A DNA stretch of 64,000 nt from positions 88,501 to 152,500 of the forward strand of contig NZ_JYOV01000005.1 of NCBI RefSeq assembly GCF_000963255.1. Direction: 5' to 3'. The translations under genes and the position numbers were made by a program. This DNA comes from Streptococcus infantis (GTDB lineage Bacteria > Bacillota > Bacilli > Lactobacillales > Streptococcaceae). The notes under the pieces were generated by a model. It saw nothing but the letters and a program-made list of their open reading frames with translations. It was not told the DNA's origin and made no database searches. This document shows positions 10,030 through 18,708 of the stretch, piece after piece; positions within the stretch are counted from its first letter, which is position 1; each line of letters starts with the position of its first letter.

Positions 10030-10558
10030 AAACCGTCACCTTACTAATCCCATATATTTTTTCCTTCCAGATGCCCAAACAAGCGATTTCTTCTGGAAGT
10101 TCTACTGATTTATCGGTCTCACATACCACCATGACATCCTCTGAAAAAAGATTTCTCTCTGCCATTTTTTCAATATCTGACACGATTTGTTCTTTTGCAT
10201 AGGGAGGATCTAAAAAAATAAGATCAAAGACACCATCAACCTGTTCTAATGCACGACTGGATTCCATTTTCAACAATTGAAACTTAGAGGTTTCCTTAGT
10301 CATTCGGATATTTTCTGCGACTATATTCTGGGCTCGGCGATCCTTCTCAACCAGAACGGCACTGGACATCCCTCTTGAGACTGCTTCGATGGATAGACCA
10401 CCACTGCCAGCATAAAGATCTAGCACTCGCCCACCTTCAAAGTAGGGACCAATCATATTAAAAATAGCTCCTCTTACCTTATCTGAAGTTGGTCGAGTTG
10501 TTTTACCGTCCAGCGTCTTTAAAGGACGTCCACCGTAGATTCCTGATACGATTTTCAT
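10019..10558 (-). CDS. rsmD: 16S rRNA (guanine966-N2)-methyltransferase RsmD
   Basis: 179 residues, Rossmann-fold methyltransferase with SAM motif [13 protein letters not shown] and catalytic DPPY. It modifies a guanine in helix 31 of 16S rRNA. The ATG lies only 7 nt after the -10 box with no Shine-Dalgarno sequence, so the mRNA is probably leaderless. It is the first gene of the rsmD-coaD-sepM operon. Confidence 0.94.
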   Translation of the reverse strand: MKIVSGIYGGRPLKTLDGKTTRPTSDKVRGAIFNMIGPYFEGGRVLDLYAGSGGLSIEAVSRGMSSAVLVEKDRRAQNIVAENIRMTKETSKFQLLKMESSRALEQVDGVFDLIFLDPPYAKEQIVSDIEKMAERNLFSEDVMVVCETDKSVELPEEIACLGIWKEKIYGISKVTVYVR

Positions 10559-10565
10559 ACCGTAT

Positions 10566-10574
10566 ATTATACCA
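10566..10574 (-). promoter_or_regulatory. Extended -10 promoter of rsmD
   Basis: TGGTATAAT on the minus strand. Transcription should begin at or next to the rsmD ATG (10558). Confidence 0.75.
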
Positions 10575-10594
10575 AATTCTTATCAAAAAAAGAA

Positions 10595-10616
10595 AATCGA
10601 ACCTTACGGCTCGATT
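10595..10616 (-). terminator. Terminator of asnA
   Basis: The stem AATCGAGCC/GGTTCGATT is followed on the minus strand by TTCTTTTTTT, just after the asnA stop. Confidence 0.87.
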
Positions 10617-10618
10617 GA

Positions 10619-11611
10619 TTAAAGAATATTTTCGTAGGTGTCTCTCACTTCTTGTGGCCAAACACTGGTTTGGACTTCACCGATATGCTTCTTACGAAGC
10701 AGGAACATAGCCATACGAGATTGGCCAATTCCTCCACCAATTGTCAATGGGAAGAGGCCGTTTAAGAGAGCTTTGTGCCACTCCAAAGAAAGGCGGTCTT
10801 CGTCTCCTGTGATAGCTACTTGGCGACGAAGAGTATCTTCATCGACACGAATGCCCATTGAAGACAATTCAAAGGCTGCACCCAAATTATCATTCCAAAC
10901 AAGGATGTCTCCATTCAAGCCATGATAGCCATTTTCAGACTCAGTTGTCCAGTCATCATAGTCTGGCGCACGGCCGTCATGAGGTTTTCCATCTGACAAT
11001 TCTCCACCGATACCAATTAGGAAGACAGCGCCGAACTCCTTACAGATAGCATTTTCACGTTCTTTAGGTGTCAAGTCTGGGTAGCGTTCTACCAACTCTT
11101 CTGTATGGATAAAGGTAATTTGCTTAGGCAAGATTGACTCAATATCGTAGCGAGCTTCTACTGCTAACTCTGTCAAACGAATAGCCTTATAAATCTTTTC
11201 CACCGTTTCTTTAAGATAGGCAAGATTGCGCTGTCCGTTTGGAATAACTTTTTCCCAGTCCCACTGGTCTACATAGACTGAGTGAGTCGCATCTAGTGAA
11301 TCTTCGTCTGGACGAAGAGCCTTCATGTGAACAAAGAGACCTTCTCCTTCACCAAAACCAAAACGTGCTAAGGTATGGCGTTTCCACTTAGCAAGGGAAT
11401 GCACCACTTCATAGGTTTCATCTGGGATTTGCAAAACCTTAACAGAAACTGGATGTTCAATCCCTGAAAGGTTGTCCTGCATCCCGTCCCCAACCTTACT
11501 CAAGATTGGCCCCTGCACTTCCACAACTTCTAATTTATCTTTCAAATACTGGGTAAAAGTATTTTTTACAAAGGAAATTTCTTCCTGTTGATGGATAAAA
11601 CTTTTCTTCAT
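10619..11611 (-). CDS. asnA: Aspartate--ammonia ligase (asparagine synthetase A)
   Basis: 330 residues, the class-II aaRS-like AsnA fold at full family length. It makes asparagine from aspartate, ammonia and ATP. Recognisable stretches include [33 protein letters not shown] and the C-terminal [14 protein letters not shown]. It is monocistronic between its own terminator and the gene upstream. Confidence 0.95.
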   Translation of the reverse strand: MKKSFIHQQEEISFVKNTFTQYLKDKLEVVEVQGPILSKVGDGMQDNLSGIEHPVSVKVLQIPDETYEVVHSLAKWKRHTLARFGFGEGEGLFVHMKALRPDEDSLDATHSVYVDQWDWEKVIPNGQRNLAYLKETVEKIYKAIRLTELAVEARYDIESILPKQITFIHTEELVERYPDLTPKERENAICKEFGAVFLIGIGGELSDGKPHDGRAPDYDDWTTESENGYHGLNGDILVWNDNLGAAFELSSMGIRVDEDTLRRQVAITGDEDRLSLEWHKALLNGLFPLTIGGGIGQSRMAMFLLRKKHIGEVQTSVWPQEVRDTYENIL

Positions 11612-11682
11612 ACATCTCTCCTTTTGAATAATAAAATGATTATACCCTTTTGCCAGTAAAAATAAAAGTAAAAATTAAAAAA

Positions 11683-11700
11683 AGAGCTCATTTGAGCTCT
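11683..11700 (-). terminator. Terminator of the Bax-inhibitor-1 family gene
   Basis: A perfect AGAGCTCA/TGAGCTCT stem with a loop of two bases, then TTTTTTTAATTTT on the minus strand. Confidence 0.87.
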
Positions 11701-11707
11701 AAAAGTA

Positions 11708-12391
11708 TTAATCGTCACTTCCAAAGATACGCAAGAAGCTGAGGAAGAGGTTAATAAAGTCGAGGTAGAGGCTAAGCGCCAATGAAATTGCCCAACCTGT
11801 AGCGACTTGACCATTTGATTCTTCATAAACATAGCGAATCTTTTGGTTATCCCAAGCAATCAAACCTGCAAAAACAAGAACCATGACAATACTGATAATG
11901 TAGTCGAAGAGGCCACTGTTTAAAAATACATTGACAATCATAGCTAAAATGAGACCTATCAGGGCTGCAATCAAAGCACGCCCGATACCACTCAAGTCCT
12001 TTTTAATCACAACTCCGACAATTGCCATGACAAAGAAAAGGGCAGCGCTAGAAATGAAAGCCGTTAGAACCGTTCCTGGTAGATAGAGTGATACGATGAA
12101 ACTCAGTGAAAAACCGTTCACTACTGAATAGATGAGAAACATCGGAAGAGCTGCTGGGCTATTTTTATAAGCCATATTACTTGCTGCAATTACAAGAGCA
12201 ACTTCAACTACTCCTGTTACGATTAACCATATGCGGGCGTTAAACATCAACTGAACAAGAAGGTCTTGGAAGGTTGTTAGCATTAAGGCTGAAACAAGTG
12301 CAGATAAGGCGATCCCAATCCCTACAAAAGCATAAACTTTTGCATAAAATTGATTCAAACCTGAACGTTCTTGAATAATTGTTTGATTCAT
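11708..12391 (-). CDS. Bax inhibitor-1/YccA family membrane protein
   Basis: 227 residues with seven predicted membrane helices and the family's C-terminal Asp-rich end (FGSDD). The motif around YLDFINLFLSFLRIF is typical of BI-1 proteins, which behave as proton/calcium leak channels in studied bacterial members. Its role in streptococci is not established. An extended -10 (TGTTATAAT, 12423-12431) lies about 30 nt upstream; the gene is monocistronic. Confidence 0.87.
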   Translation of the reverse strand: MNQTIIQERSGLNQFYAKVYAFVGIGIALSALVSALMLTTFQDLLVQLMFNARIWLIVTGVVEVALVIAASNMAYKNSPAALPMFLIYSVVNGFSLSFIVSLYLPGTVLTAFISSAALFFVMAIVGVVIKKDLSGIGRALIAALIGLILAMIVNVFLNSGLFDYIISIVMVLVFAGLIAWDNQKIRYVYEESNGQVATGWAISLALSLYLDFINLFLSFLRIFGSDD

Positions 12392-12444
12392 ATCTTTTTC
12401 TCCTTATGAAATCTTTTTACTGATTATAACAAAAATTAAATCAT

Positions 12445-13185
12445 TTAACTCAAATAAAACATGAGTATACCTGCAGCAATGGCGACATTGAGGCTTTCTG
12501 CCTGCCCTTTCATGCTGATGTGGACCAATTGGTCTGCCTGGTCTGTCATGAATGGACTAATGCCTTGACCCTCATTTCCCATGACTAAGGCAAAATCTTC
12601 TAACCGAGCCAATTCACGATAATCTTTAGAGTTTTGTGATAAGGTGGTTGCCAGAATTGGTAAACCGCTCTTTTTAGCTTGTTCCACAAACCCTTCGACA
12701 GACATACGATAAATCGGCAAATGGAAATGACTGCCTTGCATGGAGCGAAGCGTTTTGAGGCTATAGATATCTGCTGACTTGCTGGAAACGATGACTCCAG
12801 AAAAACCTGCTGCATCTGCCGTCCGAATCATGGTCCCAACATTTCCAGGATCCTGCACATCTTCTAAAAAGAGATACTTTCCTTGGCTCAAATCTGGTAA
12901 CTGCTCATCCTCCTTTTGAACAATGGCAACAATACCCTGAGGAGTTTGAGAATCTGCTAAATCGAGCAAGATTTCTTCTGTCACAAGGACAGTCTGAGGA
13001 TAGTCTACTAATTTTTCACCATACTCTGCGAGAGCAAAAATTTTCTCAATCTTTGCACCTGCTTGAATAGCTTCTTCAAACAGATGCCATCCCTCAATCA
13101 GATAAGAGGTTTTCCGATATTTTTTTTGATGTAATTTCTTGGCATTTTTTACCACAGAATTGGCTTTAGAGGTTATAATAGTCAT
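12445..13185 (-). CDS. TrmH/SpoU-family RNA 2'-O-methyltransferase
   Basis: 246 residues from MTIITSKANS; the upstream in-frame GTG/ATG region falls inside the promoter. There is an N-terminal substrate-binding domain, then the knotted SPOUT domain with the three SpoU motifs: DPGNVGTMIRTADA, LVMGNEGQGIS and SLNVAIAAGI. It methylates a ribose in rRNA or tRNA; the exact site cannot be read from sequence. The ATG is 6 nt after the -10 box, so the message is probably leaderless. It is divergent from acyP. Confidence 0.9.
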   Translation of the reverse strand: MTIITSKANSVVKNAKKLHQKKYRKTSYLIEGWHLFEEAIQAGAKIEKIFALAEYGEKLVDYPQTVLVTEEILLDLADSQTPQGIVAIVQKEDEQLPDLSQGKYLFLEDVQDPGNVGTMIRTADAAGFSGVIVSSKSADIYSLKTLRSMQGSHFHLPIYRMSVEGFVEQAKKSGLPILATTLSQNSKDYRELARLEDFALVMGNEGQGISPFMTDQADQLVHISMKGQAESLNVAIAAGILMFYLS

Positions 13186-13191
13186 AGAAAT

Positions 13192-13200
13192 ATTATAACA
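13192..13200 (-). promoter_or_regulatory. Extended -10 promoter of the TrmH-family gene
   Basis: TGTTATAAT on the minus strand, ending 6 nt before the ATG. A plus-strand TATAAT at 13174-13179, inside the first codons of the TrmH gene, may serve acyP; if so the divergent promoters overlap. Confidence 0.7.
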
Positions 13201-13218
13201 CAATCAAGGAGGTTTGGT

Positions 13219-13497
13219 ATGCAAAAGGTTAAAATGATCGCCCAAGGTCGCGTCCAAGGAGTGGGCTTTCGCTGGGGTGTCTATACCCTAGCTCTAGAAC
13301 TAGGTGGCATTACGGGTCGTGTCTGGAATAACGATGACGGAACCGTTGAAATTCTTGCTCAAGCAGAATCTTCAGCCATCATGGCCAAGTTTATCCAAGA
13401 GATTCGAAAAGGCCCTACCCCATTCTCTAAAGTAACCTATCTTGATGTTCAATTGAGTAACTTTCCATCTTATTCAGACTTCAAAGTCGCAAATTAG
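13219..13497 (+). CDS. acyP: Acylphosphatase
   Basis: 92 residues. The signature GRVQGVGFRW supplies the phosphate-binding loop and catalytic Arg; Asn38 in VWNNDDG is the second catalytic residue. It hydrolyses acyl phosphates such as acetyl phosphate or 1,3-bisphosphoglycerate. AAGGAGG precedes the ATG. It is followed after 77 nt by yidC on the same strand, and this acyP-yidC pairing is usual in streptococci. Confidence 0.94.
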   Translation: MQKVKMIAQGRVQGVGFRWGVYTLALELGGITGRVWNNDDGTVEILAQAESSAIMAKFIQEIRKGPTPFSKVTYLDVQLSNFPSYSDFKVAN

Positions 13498-13574
13498 GTC
13501 TCTAGAACTATTGTATATTTTCCAAAAAAACAGTAGAATAGAAAGGTATAATTTTTAAAGAAGGAATAAAAACA

Positions 13575-14501
13575 GTGAAATCAATTAAACGAATCGCTCT
13601 CTCAGTCATGGGAGTGGCTATGCTATTAGTCTTGACAGGTTGTGTCCAGGTTGATAAATCAACAGGACTCCCAACTGGTCCCGTTTGGGATTTCTTGGGT
13701 GCTCCAATGGGAGAAGCTATCAAATACTTCGCTAATGATCAAGGTCTCGGTTTCGGTGTTGGGATCATCATCGTAACCATTATCGTTCGCTTGATTATCC
13801 TCCCACTTGGTATCTACCAATCATGGAAGGCGACCCTTCACTCTGAGAAGATGAATGCTCTCAAGCACGTCCTTGAACCACATCAGACTCGCCTGAAAGA
13901 AGCAACGACACAAGAAGAAAAATTAGAAGCTCAACAAGCTCTCTTTGCTGCTCAAAAAGAGCACGGCATCAGCATGTTTGGCGGCGTGGGATGTTTCCCT
14001 ATCCTCATTCAAATGCCTTTCTTCTCTGCTATCTACTTTGCTGCCCAACATACTGAAGGAGTTGCCCAAGCAAGCTACCTAGGAATTCCTCTAGGCTCAC
14101 CTAGTATGATTTTGGTTGCCTTTGCTGGTATCCTTTACTATCTTCAATCACTCCTTTCTTTACATGGAGTTGAGGATGAAACTCAAAGAGAACAAATCAA
14201 GAAGATGCTCTATATGAGCCCTCTCATGATTGTCGTGTTCTCTGTCTTCTCACCAGCCAGCGTTACACTTTACTGGGTTGTCGGTGGTTTCATGATGATT
14301 CTTCAACAATTTATCATCAACTACATCGTTCGTCCAAAACTTCGTAAAAAAGTACGTGAAGAATTTGCTAAGAACCCACCAAAAGCAAGTAAAACTTCAA
14401 GTACTCGTAAAGATGTAACCCCTGAACCAGCAACAGCTATCACAACTTCTAACAAGAAGAAAAACAAAAAACGCAATGCTGGAAAACAACATTCTAGATA
14501 A
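13575..14501 (+). CDS. yidC: Membrane protein insertase YidC (lipoprotein form)
   Basis: 308 residues. A signal peptide with lipobox LTGC (Cys23) is followed by the five-helix YidC/Oxa1 core. The conserved Arg in the first core helix (IIVRLIILPL) and the C-terminal Lys/Arg-rich tail (about 250-308) that contacts ribosomes are visible. It starts with GTG, preceded by AAGGA. Streptococci have two paralogues; the acyP context suggests the one usually called YidC1, but I cannot confirm which. It inserts membrane proteins alone or with SecYEG. Confidence 0.92.
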   Translation: MKSIKRIALSVMGVAMLLVLTGCVQVDKSTGLPTGPVWDFLGAPMGEAIKYFANDQGLGFGVGIIIVTIIVRLIILPLGIYQSWKATLHSEKMNALKHVLEPHQTRLKEATTQEEKLEAQQALFAAQKEHGISMFGGVGCFPILIQMPFFSAIYFAAQHTEGVAQASYLGIPLGSPSMILVAFAGILYYLQSLLSLHGVEDETQREQIKKMLYMSPLMIVVFSVFSPASVTLYWVVGGFMMILQQFIINYIVRPKLRKKVREEFAKNPPKASKTSSTRKDVTPEPATAITTSNKKKNKKRNAGKQHSR

Positions 14502-14506
14502 AAAAT

Positions 14507-14536
14507 AAAAGGCTTAGCTTAAATGCTGAGCCTTTT
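14507..14536 (+). terminator. Terminator of yidC
   Basis: The stem AAAAGGCTTAGC/GCTGAGCCTTTT lies 6 nt after the yidC stop. Confidence 0.85.
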
Positions 14537-14547
14537 CTATAGTCAAA

Positions 14548-14576
14548 AAGAGGCCGAGAAAAAATCTCGACCTCTT
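14548..14576 (-). terminator. Terminator of pflA
   Basis: The stem AAGAGGTCGAGA/TCTCGGCCTCTT, with TTTGAC following on the minus strand, lies just past the pflA stop. It is convergent with the yidC terminator. Confidence 0.82.
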
Positions 14577-14584
14577 CTTTCATT

Positions 14585-15379
14585 TTATCCATGTACACGT
14601 TTCATGTAATCTTGATAGCTTTCTGTATCCATCAATTCCTTAGCATTCTTGACGCGATCTGCTGTTGGAGGTTTAACTCCTTCAAGGGAATATGGAATCC
14701 CAAGCTCACGCCATTTGAACTCACCCATAGTGTGATAAGGCAAGATTTCAAACTTATCAACATTTTTGAGAGTTTTTACAAACTTACCAAGTTCAATCAA
14801 ATCTTCATCGCGGTCTGTCAATCCAGGTACAAGAACGTGACGAATCCAAACAGGTTTACCGATTTCTGACAAGTACTGGGCACAAGCCAGAATGTTTTTA
14901 TTGGTTTGACTGGTTACAATCTTGTGTTGTGCTTCGTTGATTTCCTTGATATCAAGGAGAACCAAGTCTGTCACGGCCATTAACTTGTTGAACTTTTCTA
15001 GATAGCGTGGTTTGTTACGGAATGGAAGGGCACAAGTATCCAAGGTACAGTGGATACCCTTTTCTTTTGCCTTGGTGAAAAGGGCAATCAAGAAATCAAT
15101 CTGCAAGAGGGCTTCTCCTCCGCTGACTGTGATACCTCCCTTGTCTCCCCAGAAACCACGATAACGAAGCGCTTCTTCTAGAACATCATCTACTGTTCGT
15201 ACACGAGATTTATTGGTTTCCATAGCCCAAGTATCAGGGTTATGGCAGTATTGGCAACGCATCTGACAGCCTTGCAAAAAGACAATAAAACGAATCCCAG
15301 GGCCATCTACCGCCCCAAAACTCTCTGTCGAATGCACCATTCCTGTCACTTGTCCATAGTCAATTATTTCCTCAGACAT
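14585..15379 (-). CDS. pflA: Pyruvate formate-lyase activating enzyme
   Basis: 264 residues, radical SAM enzyme. The 4Fe-4S ligands are Cys38, Cys42 and Cys45 (CxxxCxxC), followed by TVSGGEAL, the SAM-binding GGE motif. It generates the glycyl radical on pyruvate formate-lyase under anaerobiosis, supporting mixed-acid fermentation. The promoter is an extended -10 (TGGTATAAT, 15415-15423), with a cre-like palindrome between it and the gene. Confidence 0.95.
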   Translation of the reverse strand: MSEEIIDYGQVTGMVHSTESFGAVDGPGIRFIVFLQGCQMRCQYCHNPDTWAMETNKSRVRTVDDVLEEALRYRGFWGDKGGITVSGGEALLQIDFLIALFTKAKEKGIHCTLDTCALPFRNKPRYLEKFNKLMAVTDLVLLDIKEINEAQHKIVTSQTNKNILACAQYLSEIGKPVWIRHVLVPGLTDRDEDLIELGKFVKTLKNVDKFEILPYHTMGEFKWRELGIPYSLEGVKPPTADRVKNAKELMDTESYQDYMKRVHG

Positions 15380-15393
15380 ATCGTTACCTTCCT

Positions 15394-15407
15394 TGAAAAC
15401 GTTTTAT
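15394..15407. promoter_or_regulatory. Possible cre (CcpA) site in the pflA leader
   Basis: ATAAAACGTTTTCA matches the cre consensus (TGNAANCGNTNNCA) at all but the two first bases, and sits just downstream of the -10 box, where bound CcpA could block transcription. Fermentation genes are often under CcpA control. This is a sequence match only. Confidence 0.35.
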
Positions 15408-15512
15408 AGTCTTTATTATACCATGACTGAAAAGAAAAACCACAGATTTTGCCTATTTTTTAGAAAACAATCTGTTTTTCACTTTCAACTTTCATGATTT
15501 TCAAAATATTTA

Positions 15513-16766
15513 TTAATCCTTATCAAAATCAAAGCCATAGAGAGTCGCAAAATAGTCCTCTGGTCGCTCTGCTCGGCGGATCAAGCGTGCTCCACCATCC
15601 TCTGTATATAGAATTTCTGCCGAACGAAGCTTGGCATTGTACTGGTAACCCATAGAGAAGCCATGCGCACCTGTATCATGAATGACTAACAAATCATCAA
15701 TTTCTGTTTGAGGTAGTTCACGATTAACTGCAAACTTGTCGTTGTTTTCACAAAGAGAGCCAACAACATCAACCACTTCAGTCTGACCATCAGGATGCAT
15801 CATATTGGTGATGTGGTGATAGGCACCATACATAGCTGGTCTCATCAGGTTGACAGCTGAGGCATCTACTCCTAGATAGGTACGGTAGGTTTTCTTTTTA
15901 TGAGTTACTTTTGTGACTAAAATTCCATGAGGTGCCAACATAAAGCGCCCTAGTTCTGTAAAGATCTTAACCTGACCAAGTCCTGCTGGTGTGAGGACTT
16001 CTTCATAAACCTGACGAACTCCCTCACCAATCAAAGCGATATCATTAGGCTCTTGATCTGGGCGATAGTTAACCCCGATACCACCTGAAAGATTGATAAA
16101 ATCCAGTGAAATACCTAACTTTTCCTTGATTTCTACTGCCAATTCAAAAAGCTGACGTGCTAATTCTGGATAGTAGAGATGGGTCACTGTATTTGACGCT
16201 AGGAAGGAATGAATCCCAAAGGTTTTAGCTCCCTTTTCTTTCAAGATGGCAAAGGCTTCAAAAAGCTGTTCCTTAGTCATCCCGAACTTAGCTTCACCAG
16301 GATTATCCATAATGTCCGTACCCAGTTCAAATACGCCACCAGGATTGTAACGGCAAGAGATGATTTCTGGGATGCCTGCTGCACGTTCCAAATGCTCGAT
16401 ATCTTCAAAGGCATCTAAATTAATCGTCGCCCCCAATTCTCGCGCATAAGCATACTCTCTATCTGGGGTGTTATTAGATGAAAACATCATATCCGCCCCT
16501 GTAAACCCAAGCTTGTGACTCATTAAGAGTTCGACATAACTAGAACAATCCACTCCACATCCTTCTTCTTGCAAAATCTTCAAGATAGCTGGAGTTGGGG
16601 TTGCTTTAACTGCGAAGTATTCTTTAAAGCCCTTATTCCAAGAAAAGGCCTTGTTTACTGCGCGTGCTTTCTCACGAATCCCTTTTTCATCGTAAAGATG
16701 GAATGGGGTTGGAAACTCCTCAACAATCTTTTCTAAGGCATCACGTTTAATAAATGGTGTTTTCAT
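15513..16766 (-). CDS. lysA: Diaminopimelate decarboxylase
   Basis: 417 residues, alanine-racemase-fold PLP enzyme. The PLP lysine is Lys54 (YFAVKATP); HSFLASN, SGGIGVNY and GEGVRQVYEE line the active site, and CENND supplies the partner-chain cysteine. It converts meso-diaminopimelate to lysine. The family also contains carboxynorspermidine and other decarboxylases, but length and motifs fit LysA. Confidence 0.92.
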   Translation of the reverse strand: MKTPFIKRDALEKIVEEFPTPFHLYDEKGIREKARAVNKAFSWNKGFKEYFAVKATPTPAILKILQEEGCGVDCSSYVELLMSHKLGFTGADMMFSSNNTPDREYAYARELGATINLDAFEDIEHLERAAGIPEIISCRYNPGGVFELGTDIMDNPGEAKFGMTKEQLFEAFAILKEKGAKTFGIHSFLASNTVTHLYYPELARQLFELAVEIKEKLGISLDFINLSGGIGVNYRPDQEPNDIALIGEGVRQVYEEVLTPAGLGQVKIFTELGRFMLAPHGILVTKVTHKKKTYRTYLGVDASAVNLMRPAMYGAYHHITNMMHPDGQTEVVDVVGSLCENNDKFAVNRELPQTEIDDLLVIHDTGAHGFSMGYQYNAKLRSAEILYTEDGGARLIRRAERPEDYFATLYGFDFDKD

Positions 16767-16793
16767 AGGACTCCTTCATATTCATTATCAAAG

Positions 16794-16821
16794 AAAGGCT
16801 GGGACGAAAGTTCCAACCTTT
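16794..16821 (-). terminator. Terminator of purR
   Basis: The stem AAAGGTTGGAAC/GTCCCAGCCTTT lies 17 nt beyond the purR stop. The following T-run is short (CTTTGAT). Confidence 0.75.
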
Positions 16822-16838
16822 GTATTTCAAGTCAATTC

Positions 16839-17663
16839 TTATTTTTCTGTATCGAAGATATTTCCAACTTCAACAGCAATTTGTTGGTTCTTCACATCAA
16901 TATTTGTGACTCTCAAGAGTGACTTGTAGTCGAACTGTTGTTCACGGTCTTCCTGTGCATTATCAGCAAAGACAGCTACACCAGCCAACTCTGAATCAAA
17001 CTCAGACAAGAGGCTAATCATCCCGTTAATGGTTCCTCCACCCTTCAAGAAGTCATCAACGATCAAGACACGACTTCCTGCTTTAAGGCTACGTTTTGAA
17101 AGGAACATCTTTTCGATACGGTCACTAGAACCTGAAACATAGTTGACACTAACAGTTGAACCTTCAGTGATTTTCAAGTCGCGACGGACAATGACAAATG
17201 GTACGTTGAGGACATTTGCCACTGCATTTGCGAGCGGAACCCCTTTGGTCGCAACAGTCATAACGGCATCAATCTTCTGATCCATAAAGCTCTTGGCAAT
17301 AATGCGACCGATGTTTTTCAAAATAGCTGGAGTGCTCAATAGGTCAGATAAATAAATGTAGCCACCTGGAAGAATACGGTCACTCTCTGAAAGTTTATCA
17401 CGAAGCTCTTCGATAATCGCTTTAGACTCAAGGGTAGAGATCGATGGTGTAAAAATAACACCACCACCAGCACCTGTCACCGTTTGAATATGACCGATTT
17501 CAATTTCTTCGAAAGCACGCTTAATGATGACGATATCTTCAGAAATAGACGATTTGGCAGATTCATACTTTTCCGCAAAGGTGTTGAGACTGGTTAATTT
17601 GTATGGATTGTTAATCAAGTAATTGGAAATGACAACCATCCGATCACTTCTTCTTAATTTCAT
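16839..17663 (-). CDS. purR: Purine operon regulator PurR
   Basis: 274 residues. An N-terminal winged-helix domain (1-73) is followed by a phosphoribosyltransferase-like domain with the PRPP loop VLIVDDFLKGGGT (199-211). In Gram-positives PurR binds PurBoxes upstream of purine genes and PRPP releases it; in streptococci it also works as an activator. It is monocistronic, between a terminator shared with yhaM and its own. Confidence 0.94.
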   Translation of the reverse strand: MKLRRSDRMVVISNYLINNPYKLTSLNTFAEKYESAKSSISEDIVIIKRAFEEIEIGHIQTVTGAGGGVIFTPSISTLESKAIIEELRDKLSESDRILPGGYIYLSDLLSTPAILKNIGRIIAKSFMDQKIDAVMTVATKGVPLANAVANVLNVPFVIVRRDLKITEGSTVSVNYVSGSSDRIEKMFLSKRSLKAGSRVLIVDDFLKGGGTINGMISLLSEFDSELAGVAVFADNAQEDREQQFDYKSLLRVTNIDVKNQQIAVEVGNIFDTEK

Positions 17664-17728
17664 TATATTTTTACCATTCTTTTTTATTTAGTCTTTTTCT
17701 CATTATATCACACTAAAGCAAAAAAAAC

Positions 17729-17753
17729 GAACTTTATTGCCTAAATAAAGTTC
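17729..17753 (-). terminator. Terminator of yhaM
   Basis: A perfect 10-bp stem GAACTTTATT/AATAAAGTTC with T-rich flanks on both strands. On the minus strand it reads into GTTTTTTTGC. Confidence 0.88.
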
Positions 17754-17766
17754 ATTTTTTTAGTTT

Positions 17767-18708
17767 CTAGTCTAATTTCGGCTTGTAGAAGGAACGATTG
17801 TCCATAGCAAAGACTTTATTGGTCATTTCTCCCTCATCAACAAGGGCCAGAGCTGTTGTCATCATCATCATGCTGGCATCCAAATTATCAATCATATGAA
17901 TAATTTCTGCTTCCATCACTCGAGGACGAACTGGACTACCATACTCAAGGAGACCATGGTGACTGAGAATGACATGGCGAAGAAGTACAACTTCTTCTCT
18001 GGTATCATCAATGCCAAGTTCCATTACCGCTTTAGTAATTTCGCTATCAATCAGAGCGATATGACCGATAAGGTTTCCTCTTACTGTGTACTCTGTCTGG
18101 TCAGGACCTGTCAACTCAATAACCTTGGCAAGGTCGTGCAACATAATTCCCGCATAGAGCAAGCTCTTATTGAGCTGAGGATAAATATCTGCAATTGCTT
18201 CTGCCAAACGAACCATAGTGGCAGTATGATAAGCAAGACCTGTTTCAAAAGCATGATGGTTGGTCTTAGCAGCTGGATAAGAGTAGAATTCCTTGTCATA
18301 CTTGGTGTAGAGATTTCGAACAATTCGCTGCCAAATTGGATTTTCAATTTTAAAAATCATCTGCGCCATATATTCACGAATCTCTTTGGCATCTACTGGA
18401 GATTTAACCTTGAAGTCCGCTGGGTCGTTGGGTTCGCCAGGTTGTGGTAAGCGAAGGGTGATTTGATTAACCTGAGGCGTATTGTTGTACACTTCACGAC
18501 GACCTTGCATATGAACTACTTTCCCTGCTGTAAAGGTTTCAACATTGTGGGGTTGAGCATCCCAGAGCTTCCCTTCGATTTCTCCACTATCATCTTGGAA
18601 GGTGAAGGCTAGGTAGTTTTTCCCAGCACGTGTCTGTCTCAGGTCAGCTGACTTAATCAGGTAAAAGCCTTCAAAAAGCTCATCTTTCTTCATGTGACTA
18701 ATCTTCAT
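17767..18708 (-). CDS. 3'-5' exoribonuclease YhaM/CBF1 family
   Basis: 313 residues from MKISHMKKDE; an upstream in-frame start exists but would overlap rmuC heavily. An N-terminal OB-fold nucleic-acid-binding domain (about 15-90) and a C-terminal HD domain with His191-Asp192 (LHDLAK) match YhaM, called Cbf1 in pneumococcus, where it trims the 3' ends of small and messenger RNAs. It overlaps the end of rmuC by 11 bases and is likely co-transcribed. Confidence 0.92.
   Translation of the reverse strand: MKISHMKKDELFEGFYLIKSADLRQTRAGKNYLAFTFQDDSGEIEGKLWDAQPHNVETFTAGKVVHMQGRREVYNNTPQVNQITLRLPQPGEPNDPADFKVKSPVDAKEIREYMAQMIFKIENPIWQRIVRNLYTKYDKEFYSYPAAKTNHHAFETGLAYHTATMVRLAEAIADIYPQLNKSLLYAGIMLHDLAKVIELTGPDQTEYTVRGNLIGHIALIDSEITKAVMELGIDDTREEVVLLRHVILSHHGLLEYGSPVRPRVMEAEIIHMIDNLDASMMMMTTALALVDEGEMTNKVFAMDNRSFYKPKLD

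Noticed and set aside
17896..18450. Plus-strand ORF of 184 codons
   Set aside because: Antisense shadow of yhaM.
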